Source: Novosphingobium sp.
GTDB taxonomy: Bacteria > Pseudomonadota > Alphaproteobacteria > Sphingomonadales > Sphingomonadaceae
Reading direction: 5' to 3'
Length of the DNA stretch: 64,000 nt
Assembly (NCBI RefSeq): GCF_030696665.1
Contig: NZ_JAUYRV010000039.1
Span: 1 to 64,000, forward strand
Positions 44,463-53,124 of the stretch are shown here, piece after piece. Every line of letters starts with the position of its first letter. Position 1 is the stretch's first letter. Made by a program: the position numbers and the translations under genes. Under the pieces are notes generated by a model. The model searched no databases and was not told the origin of the DNA. It saw nothing but the letters and a program-made list of their open reading frames with translations.

Positions 44463-44529
44463 GACATGATCATGTCGCTGCGATGAAATTTATATACCTC
44501 ATTGTTGCGCTCAGACGATTTTCGCGCAA
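44463..44529. promoter_or_regulatory. bkd/Lrp divergent promoter with two inverted repeats
   Basis: The 127-base gap has a perfect palindrome GACATGATCATGTC (44463-44476), 20 bases from the E1alpha start. It also has TTGCGC (44505-44510) and GCGCAA (44524-44529) separated by 13 bases. Lrp/AsnC proteins bind such symmetric sites, so the neighbouring regulator is the obvious candidate to use them. Confidence 0.5.
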
Positions 44530-44570
44530 TGATATGAGCGGTTTTTATCCATTTTTAGGATGAGCGTTGC

Positions 44571-45026
44571 GTGGACAAAATCGACCTGCGAATTCTGGCA
44601 ACTCTGCAGGATCATCCCGACATTTCGACCAACGAACTTGCTGAAAAGGTAGGCCTGTCACATACGCCCTGCTGGCGGCGATTGAAGCGTCTCGAAAAAG
44701 ATGGTGTGATAAGGGGACGCGCAGTCCTGCTTGATGCCCGACTGCTTGACCTCAACGTCAATGTCTTTGCCGACATCACGCTGAAACAACACGACGAAGG
44801 TACCCTGCTCGCACTCGAAGCCGCGCTAGGACAGCAGCCCGAAATCGTCGAATGTTTTTCAGTCAGCGGTAATAGCGATTATATACTGCGTGTGGTCACC
44901 AGCAGCATCGAAGCTTACGAACAATTCCTCAAGAAAGTGCTGCTGCACCTGCCCGGCGTTGCGGCGGTAAACTCCCGCTTCGCCCTCGGCTGTATCAAAA
45001 TGACAACCGCACTGCCGATTGGCTAG
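44571..45026 (+). CDS. bkdR: Lrp/AsnC-family regulator, BkdR-like
   Basis: A 151-residue regulator: N-terminal HTH (DKIDLRILATLQDHPDISTNELAEKVGLSHTPCWRRLKRLEKDGVI split over residues 2-48) and a C-terminal RAM/AsnC ligand domain (VECFSVSGNSDYILRVV). Start is GTG 44571. It is divergent from the bkd operon, which is the usual arrangement for BkdR, an activator responding to branched-chain amino acids. The symbol is given from position and family. Confidence 0.9.
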   Translation: MDKIDLRILATLQDHPDISTNELAEKVGLSHTPCWRRLKRLEKDGVIRGRAVLLDARLLDLNVNVFADITLKQHDEGTLLALEAALGQQPEIVECFSVSGNSDYILRVVTSSIEAYEQFLKKVLLHLPGVAAVNSRFALGCIKMTTALPIG

Positions 45027-45175
45027 GTAACTGAATCGGAATGTAATATTAACCCCGGCTGCGGCTACCAAGCTGCCCGGCCAAAGCCGTCTCGACGTCC
45101 TCCAGGCAAGCTAGAGCTGATCAGGTTTCAACCATTCGGATCGGCGACCAAAACGGTGACGTTGCTGGGCGTGCA

Positions 45176-45560
45176 TGGTCGATGCAGAGCCGGCAGACCA
45201 CCGATGTGGTGCTGCAGGCGCTGCACGTGGCGGAGCGGCGACGTAAACCGGATCTACTCGGACCAAGGTTCGCACTTCACCAGCATGGACTGGGCTGCGT
45301 TCATCCGGGCTCACAATCTTGAGCACTCGATGAGCCGACGTGGCAACTGCCACGACAATGACGTCGCGGAGAGCTTCTTCCTGTCGCTCAAGCGCGAGCG
45401 TATCCGGCGCCGCACCTACAAAACACGCGAGGAAGCCCAGCAGGACATGTTCGATTGCATCGAGACTTTCCATAACCCGGTGCGCAAGCACGTCAGGAAC
45501 GGGATGCTGTCACCCGTCGAGTTCGAACGGCAGCAGTCCGTGAAAGCGGAACGCGTCTAG
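45176..45560 (+). pseudogene. IS3-family transposase OrfB remnant
   Basis: The C-terminal third of an IS3-type DDE integrase. WSMQSRQTTDVVLQALHVAERRRKP is in one frame (about 45176-45250). After a one-base shift come IYSDQGSHFTS with the second Asp, RRGNCHDNDVAESFFLSLK with the Glu, and an ending VEFERQQSVKAERV at TAG 45558-45560. The N-terminal part and OrfA are absent, so it cannot transpose. It lies in the 660-base stretch 45027-45686 between the bkd regulator and the CHAT gene; nothing else is recognised there and clear terminal repeats were not found. Confidence 0.85.
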
Positions 45561-45686
45561 AAAACCAGGGGCTACTCACGGTGGCAGGCCATAGGGCCGC
45601 CGCTGATGTGCCGAATGGCACTGACATTGGCGCAAATTGCGGTTAACCATTTCCGCTCAAAGGCCGTGGTTCAACGGGGGCGATAG

Positions 45687-48614
45687 ATGTCGAAGATGAT
45701 CTGGGCGGCGTTGCTTGCAGCAGCGGTGCCAAACGTTTGCCTTGCCGCCGAAGCCACTAGCTCTGCTACTCCCACCGATTTGGCCGCTCGGGTCAAAGCG
45801 CTGTGTGCATTGGACACCTCTGGCAATCCGGCCGAAGCACTGGCCGAAATTGATGCCACGCTCGCACAGGCATCACAGCTCAAGGATATAGACCCGAACG
45901 ATCTCGCCAACGCGCGGATTGCGCGTGCCCATGCGCTCTATGCGCTTGATCGCTACGATGAAGCACTGCCCATTCTGCAGGAAGCAGAACGGGTGGTCGC
46001 GAATTCTTCACAGGGGCAGTCGGTAGACCATGCGCGCTTGCTCGATGGCGTCGGCTCAACCCTCGCAGGACTTGGGCGCAACGACGAAGCGGAAACCTGC
46101 CTTTCCCGCGCGCTGACGATGGCCGAAAAGGCCGCAGGGCGTCGCTCCATTGCTTATGCCTCTGCCGTGTACGGTCTCGGGCTGATCGATTTCCAGCGCG
46201 GCCAGCCTTTGGCGGCGATCCCGAAAGTCCGCGAAGCTTTCGAAACAGCCCGCGCCGTGTCCGGCACGCTTTCTGCACGCGATATCGAATTGCCTGCCGA
46301 ATTCGGGATCAGCCTCTCGGCACTTCTGGGCGCGACTGGAGACACGCCCGGCTCCATCGAACCTGCCCGCGAAGCACTGGTTTGGGCAGAAACCCGATTG
46401 GGCGACGATCACCGCGTTACTATGGCCGCTCTCAACCGGCTCGGCTCTGTCTACAACGACAATGGCCTGTTCACCCTGTCGATACCCATATTGCGCAAGG
46501 TGCTCGATCAGCGCGGCAAGGTGCTCGATCCTGATGACCCGCAACTGGGGTTCACCATCGAAGCGCTGGGCTTCGCGCTGGACAATTCGGGCCAGCGCGA
46601 TGCAGCCTTTCCCTTCTACGAAAGGGGTGCGCAGATCTTCGAGAAGTCCGTCATGCCCGGACAGCCTGCCCTCGTCACCACTGCCATCGGGCAACTGGCC
46701 CGCGTCACGCGCTGGCGCGGCGATCTGGCCGGATCGCTGGCGCTGCGCGAAAAAGCCGTGCGGCTGGGCCGCGAACGGGCACCATCGCCAGAACATCCCG
46801 ACGTGTTGTTCGCCGAGGTCAACCTTGCGCGTGAACTGCTCTATGCCAACCGGCAGGACGAGGCCAAAGCCCTGCTGGATCACGCAAACGCGGCCTATGC
46901 AACACGCGCGCTTGAAACGAGCGCGCGCCGCATCGGAGGCCTAGTCTACGACAGCCTGATCGAGGCGTCTCGCGGCAATCCGCAGTCCGCCCTTGCGCGG
47001 GCAAGCCGGGCATTGGCCCCCGCCCGCGCCCGCCTGCTCGATCGCGCCACCCCACGCGCGGAAGTGACGCGGCTGGCCGAGCAATATCACTACCTTTTCG
47101 TCCAGCACGCCCGCCTTGCCATGTCGGCAGGCGATGCGGCGCAGGCGTTTGAGGCGCTGCAACTGGCCAACTTGGGCGATCTGCAAAGTGCGATGTCCAG
47201 CCTCGCCCTGCTCCGCGCGGCTGACAGTCCCGAAGCCACCGATGCGATCCGCCGCTACCAATCGCTCGCTACCGATGGCGCGCGCCTGCGCCGCACACTC
47301 AACGCGCAAGTCGTTGCGGGCAAAGGCGATGCAGCCGCAAACATAAGCCGTCAGTTGGACGAAATCGACGCAAAGTTGCGCGCCGAAGACGCCCAGCTCG
47401 CCGCGCTGATCCCCGGCTATTCGGCGCAGACAGCGGTTGAACCGGCCACCCTTGTCGCCGCCCAAGCCTCGCTGGCCAAAGGGCAAGCGCTGGTCCTTTA
47501 CGGTCAGGATGAAGACGGCCTCGTCATCCTCGCCATCACACCAAACAAGGCTGTCATTGCCACCACCGCCATCGCGCCCCGCGCCCTGCTTGGCCTTGAA
47601 AAGCGGTTGCGCGGCTCGATTGAAAGCGGGCTGATCGAGAGCGGCAAAAGCACCTTTGATCGCACCGCCGCGCACGAACTTTATCTGGCGCTGTTCCCCC
47701 AGCCGATCCGCGATGCGGTGAAGTCCTCACCCGATCTGCGCATTCTGGCCACCGGCAGCCTTGCCGCCCTGCCCTTTGCCGCGCTTGTCACGCAGGTCCC
47801 GCAGGGTGCCGACGATGCCCCCGAAGCCCTGCGCCGCACGCGCTGGCTGGCACGGACTCATGCCGTGTCGGTGCCCCTTGCCGCCGTGCCGCTGCCCACA
47901 AATCCGCGCGGCAGCAAAGCGCGCAGCTTCGCCGGGATCGGCGCGCCCATGCTGGGAGAGCCGGTCCGCCTTGCCACACGCGCCGCCCCCCTGCTCCGTT
48001 CTGGCGATACCAGCACTCGCGCGCTGCGCCAGCTTGCCAGCCTGCCCGGCGCGGCGGACGAACTGCGCAGCATGGCCAGCGGCTTCCCCGGACAGCCCGC
48101 GCTTCTGATCGGCGCAGATGCCACCGAAACAGCGGTCAAAGCCGCGCCGCTCCATCTGGCCAGCGTCATCGCCTTTGCCACGCACGGCCTTGTCGGCGGT
48201 GCATTCCGCGATCTGGTGGAGCCTGCGCTGGTCCTCACCCCGCCCGATCAGCCGACCGAAGCGGACGATGGCCTGCTCACCGCGTCTGAAATCGCCAAGC
48301 TGCGGCTCGATGCCGATTGGGTGATCCTGTCCGCCTGCGATACCAGCGCGGGCGATGGTGAAAGCGCGCCCACGTTCTCCGGCCTCGCCCGCTCGTTCGT
48401 GGCCGCCGGTGCGCGCTCGCTGCTGCTGTCGCACTGGCCCGTGCGCGATGATGTGGCCAGCCGCCTTACGCTCGATACGCTGAACGGCGCGGCCAAAGGC
48501 CTGTCCCGTGCCGAGGCTTTGCGCCGCGCGCAACTGGCCATCATCGCCGATAAAAAGCTCGCAGGCGCAGCCCATCCTGCCACATGGGCACCTTTCGTGC
48601 TGGTCGGCAACTGA
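45687..48614 (+). CDS. TPR-repeat protein with C-terminal CHAT protease domain
   Basis: A 975-residue protein with a signal peptide (about residues 1-20), TPR-like helical repeats over about residues 60-480 (for example GGDxxA-like LARIAHALYALDRYDEALPIL) and a CHAT caspase-like domain from about 640 to the end. The His-Cys dyad is visible as FATHGLVGG (His near 829) and ILSACDTSAG (Cys near 883). The ending HPATWAPFVLVGN is typical of secreted bacterial CHAT-TPR proteins. Its target is unknown. It lies only 52 bases before nasT but nothing in the sequence ties it to nitrate control. Confidence 0.9.
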   Translation: MSKMIWAALLAAAVPNVCLAAEATSSATPTDLAARVKALCALDTSGNPAEALAEIDATLAQASQLKDIDPNDLANARIARAHALYALDRYDEALPILQEAERVVANSSQGQSVDHARLLDGVGSTLAGLGRNDEAETCLSRALTMAEKAAGRRSIAYASAVYGLGLIDFQRGQPLAAIPKVREAFETARAVSGTLSARDIELPAEFGISLSALLGATGDTPGSIEPAREALVWAETRLGDDHRVTMAALNRLGSVYNDNGLFTLSIPILRKVLDQRGKVLDPDDPQLGFTIEALGFALDNSGQRDAAFPFYERGAQIFEKSVMPGQPALVTTAIGQLARVTRWRGDLAGSLALREKAVRLGRERAPSPEHPDVLFAEVNLARELLYANRQDEAKALLDHANAAYATRALETSARRIGGLVYDSLIEASRGNPQSALARASRALAPARARLLDRATPRAEVTRLAEQYHYLFVQHARLAMSAGDAAQAFEALQLANLGDLQSAMSSLALLRAADSPEATDAIRRYQSLATDGARLRRTLNAQVVAGKGDAAANISRQLDEIDAKLRAEDAQLAALIPGYSAQTAVEPATLVAAQASLAKGQALVLYGQDEDGLVILAITPNKAVIATTAIAPRALLGLEKRLRGSIESGLIESGKSTFDRTAAHELYLALFPQPIRDAVKSSPDLRILATGSLAALPFAALVTQVPQGADDAPEALRRTRWLARTHAVSVPLAAVPLPTNPRGSKARSFAGIGAPMLGEPVRLATRAAPLLRSGDTSTRALRQLASLPGAADELRSMASGFPGQPALLIGADATETAVKAAPLHLASVIAFATHGLVGGAFRDLVEPALVLTPPDQPTEADDGLLTASEIAKLRLDADWVILSACDTSAGDGESAPTFSGLARSFVAAGARSLLLSHWPVRDDVASRLTLDTLNGAAKGLSRAEALRRAQLAIIADKKLAGAAHPATWAPFVLVGN

Positions 48615-48666
48615 CGTGGACACGAATCGCCTTGAATCGAAAGTCCTCCCCGCGCACTAGGCGCAC

Positions 48667-49245
48667 ATGCGGATTGCCATTGTCGATGAAAGCGCCAGCC
48701 GCGCGGCCGTGATCCGCGAAGGCCTCGCCGCGCTCGACGATTGCGAGATTTTCGTGGTGACCGAACGGCGCGGCCTCGTTGCCCGCATCGGCGAAATCGG
48801 GCCAGACATCGTGCTGATGGACCTCGGCAATCCCTCGCGCGATGTGCTGGAAGAATACTTCGCCGTCAGCCGTGTGCTGGGCCGCCCCATCGCCATGTTC
48901 GTGGATGAAAGCGACGAGGAATCCATCGCCGCTTCGGTCGATGCCGGTGTTTCATCCTACGTGGTCGATGGCCTTGCCCCGCACCGCATCCGCCCGATCC
49001 TCGATCTGGCCGTGCGCCGCTTCAACGCCTTCTCGCGGCTCCAGTCCGATCTGGCCGAGGCCAAGGGCAAGCTGGCGGACCATGAAGTGATCGCCAAAGC
49101 CAAGCGCATCCTGATGGACAGCCGAGGCTTCACCGAACCGCAGGCCTATACCGAACTGCGCAAAACCGCGATGAATCAGGGCAAACGCATTGCCGACATC
49201 GCCGAAGCAGTCGTCACCGCGCACCAGTTGATGGGAGGGAAATGA
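48667..49245 (+). CDS. nasT: ANTAR-domain antiterminator NasT
   Basis: A 192-residue two-domain protein: a receiver-like N-terminal domain (MRIAIVDESASRAAVIREGL, IVLMDLGNPSR) and an ANTAR RNA-binding domain at about residues 130-190 (KAKRILMDSRGFTEPQAYTELRKTAM). NasT binds leader RNA with paired hexaloop hairpins and prevents termination; in the absence of nitrate it is held by NasS. Its stop overlaps the nasS start (ATGATGG), so the pair is coupled. Two matching leaders lie at 50541 and 56421. Confidence 0.93.
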   Translation: MRIAIVDESASRAAVIREGLAALDDCEIFVVTERRGLVARIGEIGPDIVLMDLGNPSRDVLEEYFAVSRVLGRPIAMFVDESDEESIAASVDAGVSSYVVDGLAPHRIRPILDLAVRRFNAFSRLQSDLAEAKGKLADHEVIAKAKRILMDSRGFTEPQAYTELRKTAMNQGKRIADIAEAVVTAHQLMGGK

Positions 49246-50465
49246 TGGCCGAAGACGCCACGAATGGCGAACTAACGGTCGGCTTCCTGCCACTGGTCGA
49301 CGCCTGCCTGCCCATCCTCGCGCTGGAGCATGGCTTTGCCGAGGCCGAGGGCCTGAGCTTGCGCCTCGTGCGCGACATGAGCTGGGCCACGGTGCTTGAC
49401 CGCCTGCTCTATGGCCACAGCGATGCCGCCCACATGGTCGCCCCATTGGCCATCGCCACCACATTGGGGCGCGGTCGCCCTGCCCAGCCGCTCTCGGTCC
49501 CCTTCGTCCTCGGCCTCAACGGCAACGCTGTAACCATGCGCCCCGATCTGGCGCGCGCGGTAAACCCGGCGGGCGGGTTGGGCGAACCGGCAGCAGTCGG
49601 CGCGGCCCTGAAGGCCTATATCGCAGCCTCCGGCCAGAAGCTGCGCTTCGGCGTGGTCCACCGCTATTCCAGCCACAACTACATGCTGCGCTACTGGCTC
49701 GCCGCTTGCGGCATTCGCCCGGACGTGGATGTTGAAATCACCACCGTCGCCCCGCCATTCTGCGCCGATGCGCTCGAATTTGGCGAAGTCGATGCGATCT
49801 GCGTGGGCGAACCGTGGAACAGCGTGGCGGTGGAACGCGGCACCGGCGAGATCGTGATGGTTACCGCGCAAATCTGGCGGCGCGGCGTGGAAAAAGTCCT
49901 CGCCTTCCGTGAACCGGTAATGGAAGCGCGCCGTCCGCAGGCCGAAGCGCTGGTTCGCGCGCTGCGCAAGGCGGGCGAACACTTCGTCGATCCCGCCAAT
50001 CTTGAAACCAATGCGGCGATTCTCGCGCGGGCAGAGTACCTTGATGGTGATGCCACACTGATCCGCCGCGCCATTTCAGACCGGCTCCTGCTCCGTCAGG
50101 GCGGCGCTCTGCTGCACTACCCCGATTTCATGTTCCAGCACCGCGAGGCGGCGAACTTCCCGTGGGTCAGCCAGGCCGAATGGCTCTACAGCCAGATGGT
50201 GCGATGGGACGGACTCGCGTTTGACTCAGGCGATGCCCGAAAAGCGGCCCGCGTATTCCGCCCCGATGTCTACCGCAGCGCACTATTGGGCACCGGAGAG
50301 CCTTTGCCCGGCGCCAGTTCCAAGGTCGAAGGAAGCCTTGCCGGGCCGACTTCGGTATCGATGCAGCAGGGCCTTATGACGCTGGAAAACAACAGTTTCT
50401 TCGATGGAAAGCCGTTCGACCCAGTGTTGCTCGAATCCTACATTCAGGGGCAACGCTCTGCATAA
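49242..50465 (+). CDS. nasS: nitrate sensor NasS (NrtA/CmpA-like)
   Basis: A 407-residue periplasmic-binding-protein-fold protein without a signal peptide. It is similar to NrtA throughout (VGFLPLVDACLPILALEHGFAEAEGL, HRYSSHNYMLRYWLAACGI, GEPWNSVAV). A cytoplasmic NrtA homologue next to nasT is the NasS sensor, which binds nitrate or nitrite and then releases NasT. It overlaps nasT by four bases. The attenuator leader of nrtA begins directly after its stop. Confidence 0.92.
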   Translation: MMAEDATNGELTVGFLPLVDACLPILALEHGFAEAEGLSLRLVRDMSWATVLDRLLYGHSDAAHMVAPLAIATTLGRGRPAQPLSVPFVLGLNGNAVTMRPDLARAVNPAGGLGEPAAVGAALKAYIAASGQKLRFGVVHRYSSHNYMLRYWLAACGIRPDVDVEITTVAPPFCADALEFGEVDAICVGEPWNSVAVERGTGEIVMVTAQIWRRGVEKVLAFREPVMEARRPQAEALVRALRKAGEHFVDPANLETNAAILARAEYLDGDATLIRRAISDRLLLRQGGALLHYPDFMFQHREAANFPWVSQAEWLYSQMVRWDGLAFDSGDARKAARVFRPDVYRSALLGTGEPLPGASSKVEGSLAGPTSVSMQQGLMTLENNSFFDGKPFDPVLLESYIQGQRSA

Positions 50466-50540
50466 AATTCTATTGCGGTGCAAAAAACGCTTGCCGAATG
50501 GCAGCCGAATCACATAGCCTTAGAGCCAAGCCGAGTGGTG

Positions 50541-50647
50541 CCGCCCAAGGATGGACGGAAACAGCACAGCCCGGCTCAGCATTTTCATCGCGTGGCAACG
50601 TCGCCGCCCAGACCTCCCCATTTCGGGATGCGTTCGGGCGGCTTTTT
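50541..50647 (+). promoter_or_regulatory. NasT-type leader attenuator before nrtA
   Basis: A hairpin CCGCCC-AAGGAT-GGACGG (50541-50558, one C-A mismatch) presents a hexaloop with A at position 1 and G at position 4, the ANTAR target rule. It is followed by a rho-independent terminator: GCCGCCC 50603-50609, GGGCGGC 50636-50642 and TTTTT to 50647. The first of the expected two hairpins was not clearly found; CTT-AGAGCC-AAG at 50519-50530 is a weak candidate. Most of the terminator sequence is repeated before nirB. Confidence 0.8.
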
Positions 50648-50682
50648 CGTGTTTGCCACGTCACTTCAAAGGGGTGGTCGAA

Positions 50683-52089
50683 GTGAACGGACGGAACACA
50701 TTTAACCGGCGCAACATGGTCGCAGCGCTGCTCGCCGGGATCGCACTGGCCAGTTGCGGCAAAAGCGCCGACGCGCCTGAAAAGGCCGCCGCTTCGGCCA
50801 ATGGCATTGAAAAGCCGGTCCTGAAGCTTGGCTTCATCAAACTGACCGACATCGCCCCGCTGGTCGTCGCGCAGGAAAAGGGCTTCTTCCGCGAAGAAGG
50901 CCTCACCGTCACGCTCGAACCGCAGGCCAACTGGAAAGTCCTGCTTGATGGCGTCACCGGCGGCCAGCTTGATGGCGCACACATGCTGGCGGGCCAGGTT
51001 CTGGCATCGGGTGCTGGCATCGGCTCCAAGGTTCCGCTGGTAACGCCGTTCTCGCTCGACCTTAATGGCAAGGGCGTGACCGTTTCCAATCAGGTGTGGG
51101 ACATGATCGCCCCAACCCTGCCAAAGGGACCGGACGGCAAGGTGCAGATGCCGATTTCGGCCGCCGCGCTGAAGCCGGTCGTCGCCAAGTTCAAGGCTGA
51201 GGGCAAGCCATTCAAGATGGGCATGGTCTTCCCCGTATCCACCCACAACTACGTGCTGCGCTATTGGCTGGCCGCAGGCGGGCTGAACCCCGGCTTCTAT
51301 CTGCCTGCCGATACCGCTGGTGTCACCGGTGCCGACGTGCAGCTTTCCGTCACCCCGCCGCCGCAGATGCCGGCCACGATGGAAGCTGGCACGATCAACG
51401 GCTATTCGGTGGGTGAACCGTGGAATCAGGCCGCCGTTGCCAAGAAGATCGGCGTGCCGATCATCGTCGATCCCGATATTGCCGGGACCACGGGCGACAA
51501 GGTGTTCGGCCTGACCGCTGATTTCGTGAAGAAGAACCCCGGCACGGTCAAGGCGCTGACCCGCGCGCTGATCCGCGCATCGATGTGGCTCGATGCCGAA
51601 GGCGGCAAGAACCGGCCCGAAGCGGTGAAGCTGCTCGCCAATTCCAAATATGTCGGCGCCGATGAAAAGGTGCTGATGGCCTCGATGACCGGCAAGTTCA
51701 CGTTCGGCTCGGGCGACACCCGCGATACGCCCGAATTCAACCTGTTCTTCGATCAGCAGGCGTCGTATCCCTTCTATTCCGACGGCATCTGGTTCCTCAC
51801 GCAGATGCGCCGCTGGGGCCAGATTTCGGAAGACAAGACCGACCAGTGGTATCTCGATACGGTCAAGTCAGTCTATCGCCCTGATCTTTATGACGAAGCT
51901 GCCAAGTCGCTCGTCGCCGATGGCAAGGCCAGCGCCGATGCCTTCCCGCAGACCGATGGCTTCCGCGTCTATACCCGCAAAGCCATCGATGGCGTGGCCT
52001 TCGATGCCAAAAAGCCCGCCGCCTATGCCGCCAGCTTCGCCATTGGGCTGAAGCCGGGCCAGAAGGTTACGCCTGCGGGCGTCAAGTAA
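50683..52089 (+). CDS. nrtA: nitrate ABC transporter substrate-binding lipoprotein
   Basis: A 468-residue NrtA. GTG 50683 is chosen because it follows the terminator and AAAGGGG; the open frame from 50551 runs through the attenuator. The N-terminus has a twin-arginine-like FNRRNM, a hydrophobic stretch and a lipobox LASC (Cys near residue 22), so it is probably anchored to the periplasmic face. Nitrate-binding-protein segments include STHNYVLRYWLAAGGL, GEPWNQAAV and the WFLTQMRRWGQI region. It shares architecture with NasS. Confidence 0.93.
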   Translation: MNGRNTFNRRNMVAALLAGIALASCGKSADAPEKAAASANGIEKPVLKLGFIKLTDIAPLVVAQEKGFFREEGLTVTLEPQANWKVLLDGVTGGQLDGAHMLAGQVLASGAGIGSKVPLVTPFSLDLNGKGVTVSNQVWDMIAPTLPKGPDGKVQMPISAAALKPVVAKFKAEGKPFKMGMVFPVSTHNYVLRYWLAAGGLNPGFYLPADTAGVTGADVQLSVTPPPQMPATMEAGTINGYSVGEPWNQAAVAKKIGVPIIVDPDIAGTTGDKVFGLTADFVKKNPGTVKALTRALIRASMWLDAEGGKNRPEAVKLLANSKYVGADEKVLMASMTGKFTFGSGDTRDTPEFNLFFDQQASYPFYSDGIWFLTQMRRWGQISEDKTDQWYLDTVKSVYRPDLYDEAAKSLVADGKASADAFPQTDGFRVYTRKAIDGVAFDAKKPAAYAASFAIGLKPGQKVTPAGVK

Positions 52090-52104
52090 GACAGGACCAA
52101 ACCC

Positions 52105-53112
52105 ATGAACGCCGTTCCGCTTCGCAAGGACGAGTTCCTCCAGACCCTGCCGCAGGATAAGGAGGAGAGCCAGTCTCTCCTCCCCACCCCAGAGGAAACG
52201 CCCGTGACCGCATCGCTCAAGCTTCCCTTCGGCATCAAGCTTCCGGCAGGGCGGGCAGTGTTTGAATCGCTGTGGCCACCGCTGGCCGGGATTGGCGGCT
52301 TCCTGCTGCTGTGGGCACTGCTGGCACCACTGGTGCAGACCTCGCTGGGGGCATTGCCGGGGCCGGGCGATGTGTGGACGGCGTTTGGTGGCCTGATGGA
52401 AGAAAACGCCGCGGCGCGCGTGGCGGAAACCGAGGCAATCGCGTCCGGCTATGGCTACACCGGCCCGCCAACCTTCATCGACCAGATTTTCACCTCGCTG
52501 GAAACGGTGGCCGCTGGCTTCATTCTGGCCACGATCTTTGCGGTGCCGCTGGGCCTTGTTGCGGGCATGTCAAAGCGCGTGAACGCGGCGATCAATCCGC
52601 TGGTGCAGGTCATGCGCCCGGTCAGCCCGCTGGCATGGCTACCCATCGTCACAATGGTCGTCTCGGCCTCCGTCACCAGCGACGACCCGACTTTGGCCAA
52701 AAGCTTCATCATCTCGGCCGTGGTGGTCATGCTCTGCTCGCTCTGGCCAACCCTCATCAACACCGCCATCGGCACGGCCAGCATCGACAAGGACTTGATC
52801 GCGGTAGGCCGCGTGCTGCGCCTCGGCTGGTTTGCCAAGCTCACGCGCCTCGTCCTGCCATCGTCGCTGCCCTATATCTTTACCGGCATGCGCCTTTCGC
52901 TCGGCACCGGCTGGATGGTGCTGATCGCGGCCGAAATGCTCGCCCAGAACCCGGGTCTCGGCAAGTTCGTGTGGGACGAATTCCAAAACGGCTCTGAAAA
53001 GTCGCTGGCCCGCATCATGGTGGCGGTCGTCGTGATCGGCCTGATCGGCTTCGCTCTCGACCGTGTGATGATGGCCATGCAGGCCTTCGTCAGCCGCAAC
53101 CGCAACGTCTGA
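52105..53112 (+). CDS. nrtB: nitrate ABC transporter permease
   Basis: A 335-residue inner-membrane permease with a cytoplasmic N-terminal tail of about 60 residues and roughly six hydrophobic segments from residue 62. The EAA-loop (ATPase docking) is in the segment LPSSLPYIFTGMRLSLGTGW. It lies 15 bases after nrtA and 12 before the ATPase gene. A matching ATPase is required for function, and that gene has an internal stop. Confidence 0.92.
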   Translation: MNAVPLRKDEFLQTLPQDKEESQSLLPTPEETPVTASLKLPFGIKLPAGRAVFESLWPPLAGIGGFLLLWALLAPLVQTSLGALPGPGDVWTAFGGLMEENAAARVAETEAIASGYGYTGPPTFIDQIFTSLETVAAGFILATIFAVPLGLVAGMSKRVNAAINPLVQVMRPVSPLAWLPIVTMVVSASVTSDDPTLAKSFIISAVVVMLCSLWPTLINTAIGTASIDKDLIAVGRVLRLGWFAKLTRLVLPSSLPYIFTGMRLSLGTGWMVLIAAEMLAQNPGLGKFVWDEFQNGSEKSLARIMVAVVVIGLIGFALDRVMMAMQAFVSRNRNV

Positions 53113-53124
53113 GGAGCACCCATC

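Noticed and set aside
50475..50505. Sigma-54 promoter (GG-N10-GC) before nrtA
   Set aside because: A GG and GC with the right spacing occur near 50477, but the flanking bases do not fit TGGCAC/TTGC well and the matching position before nirB lacks the GG.
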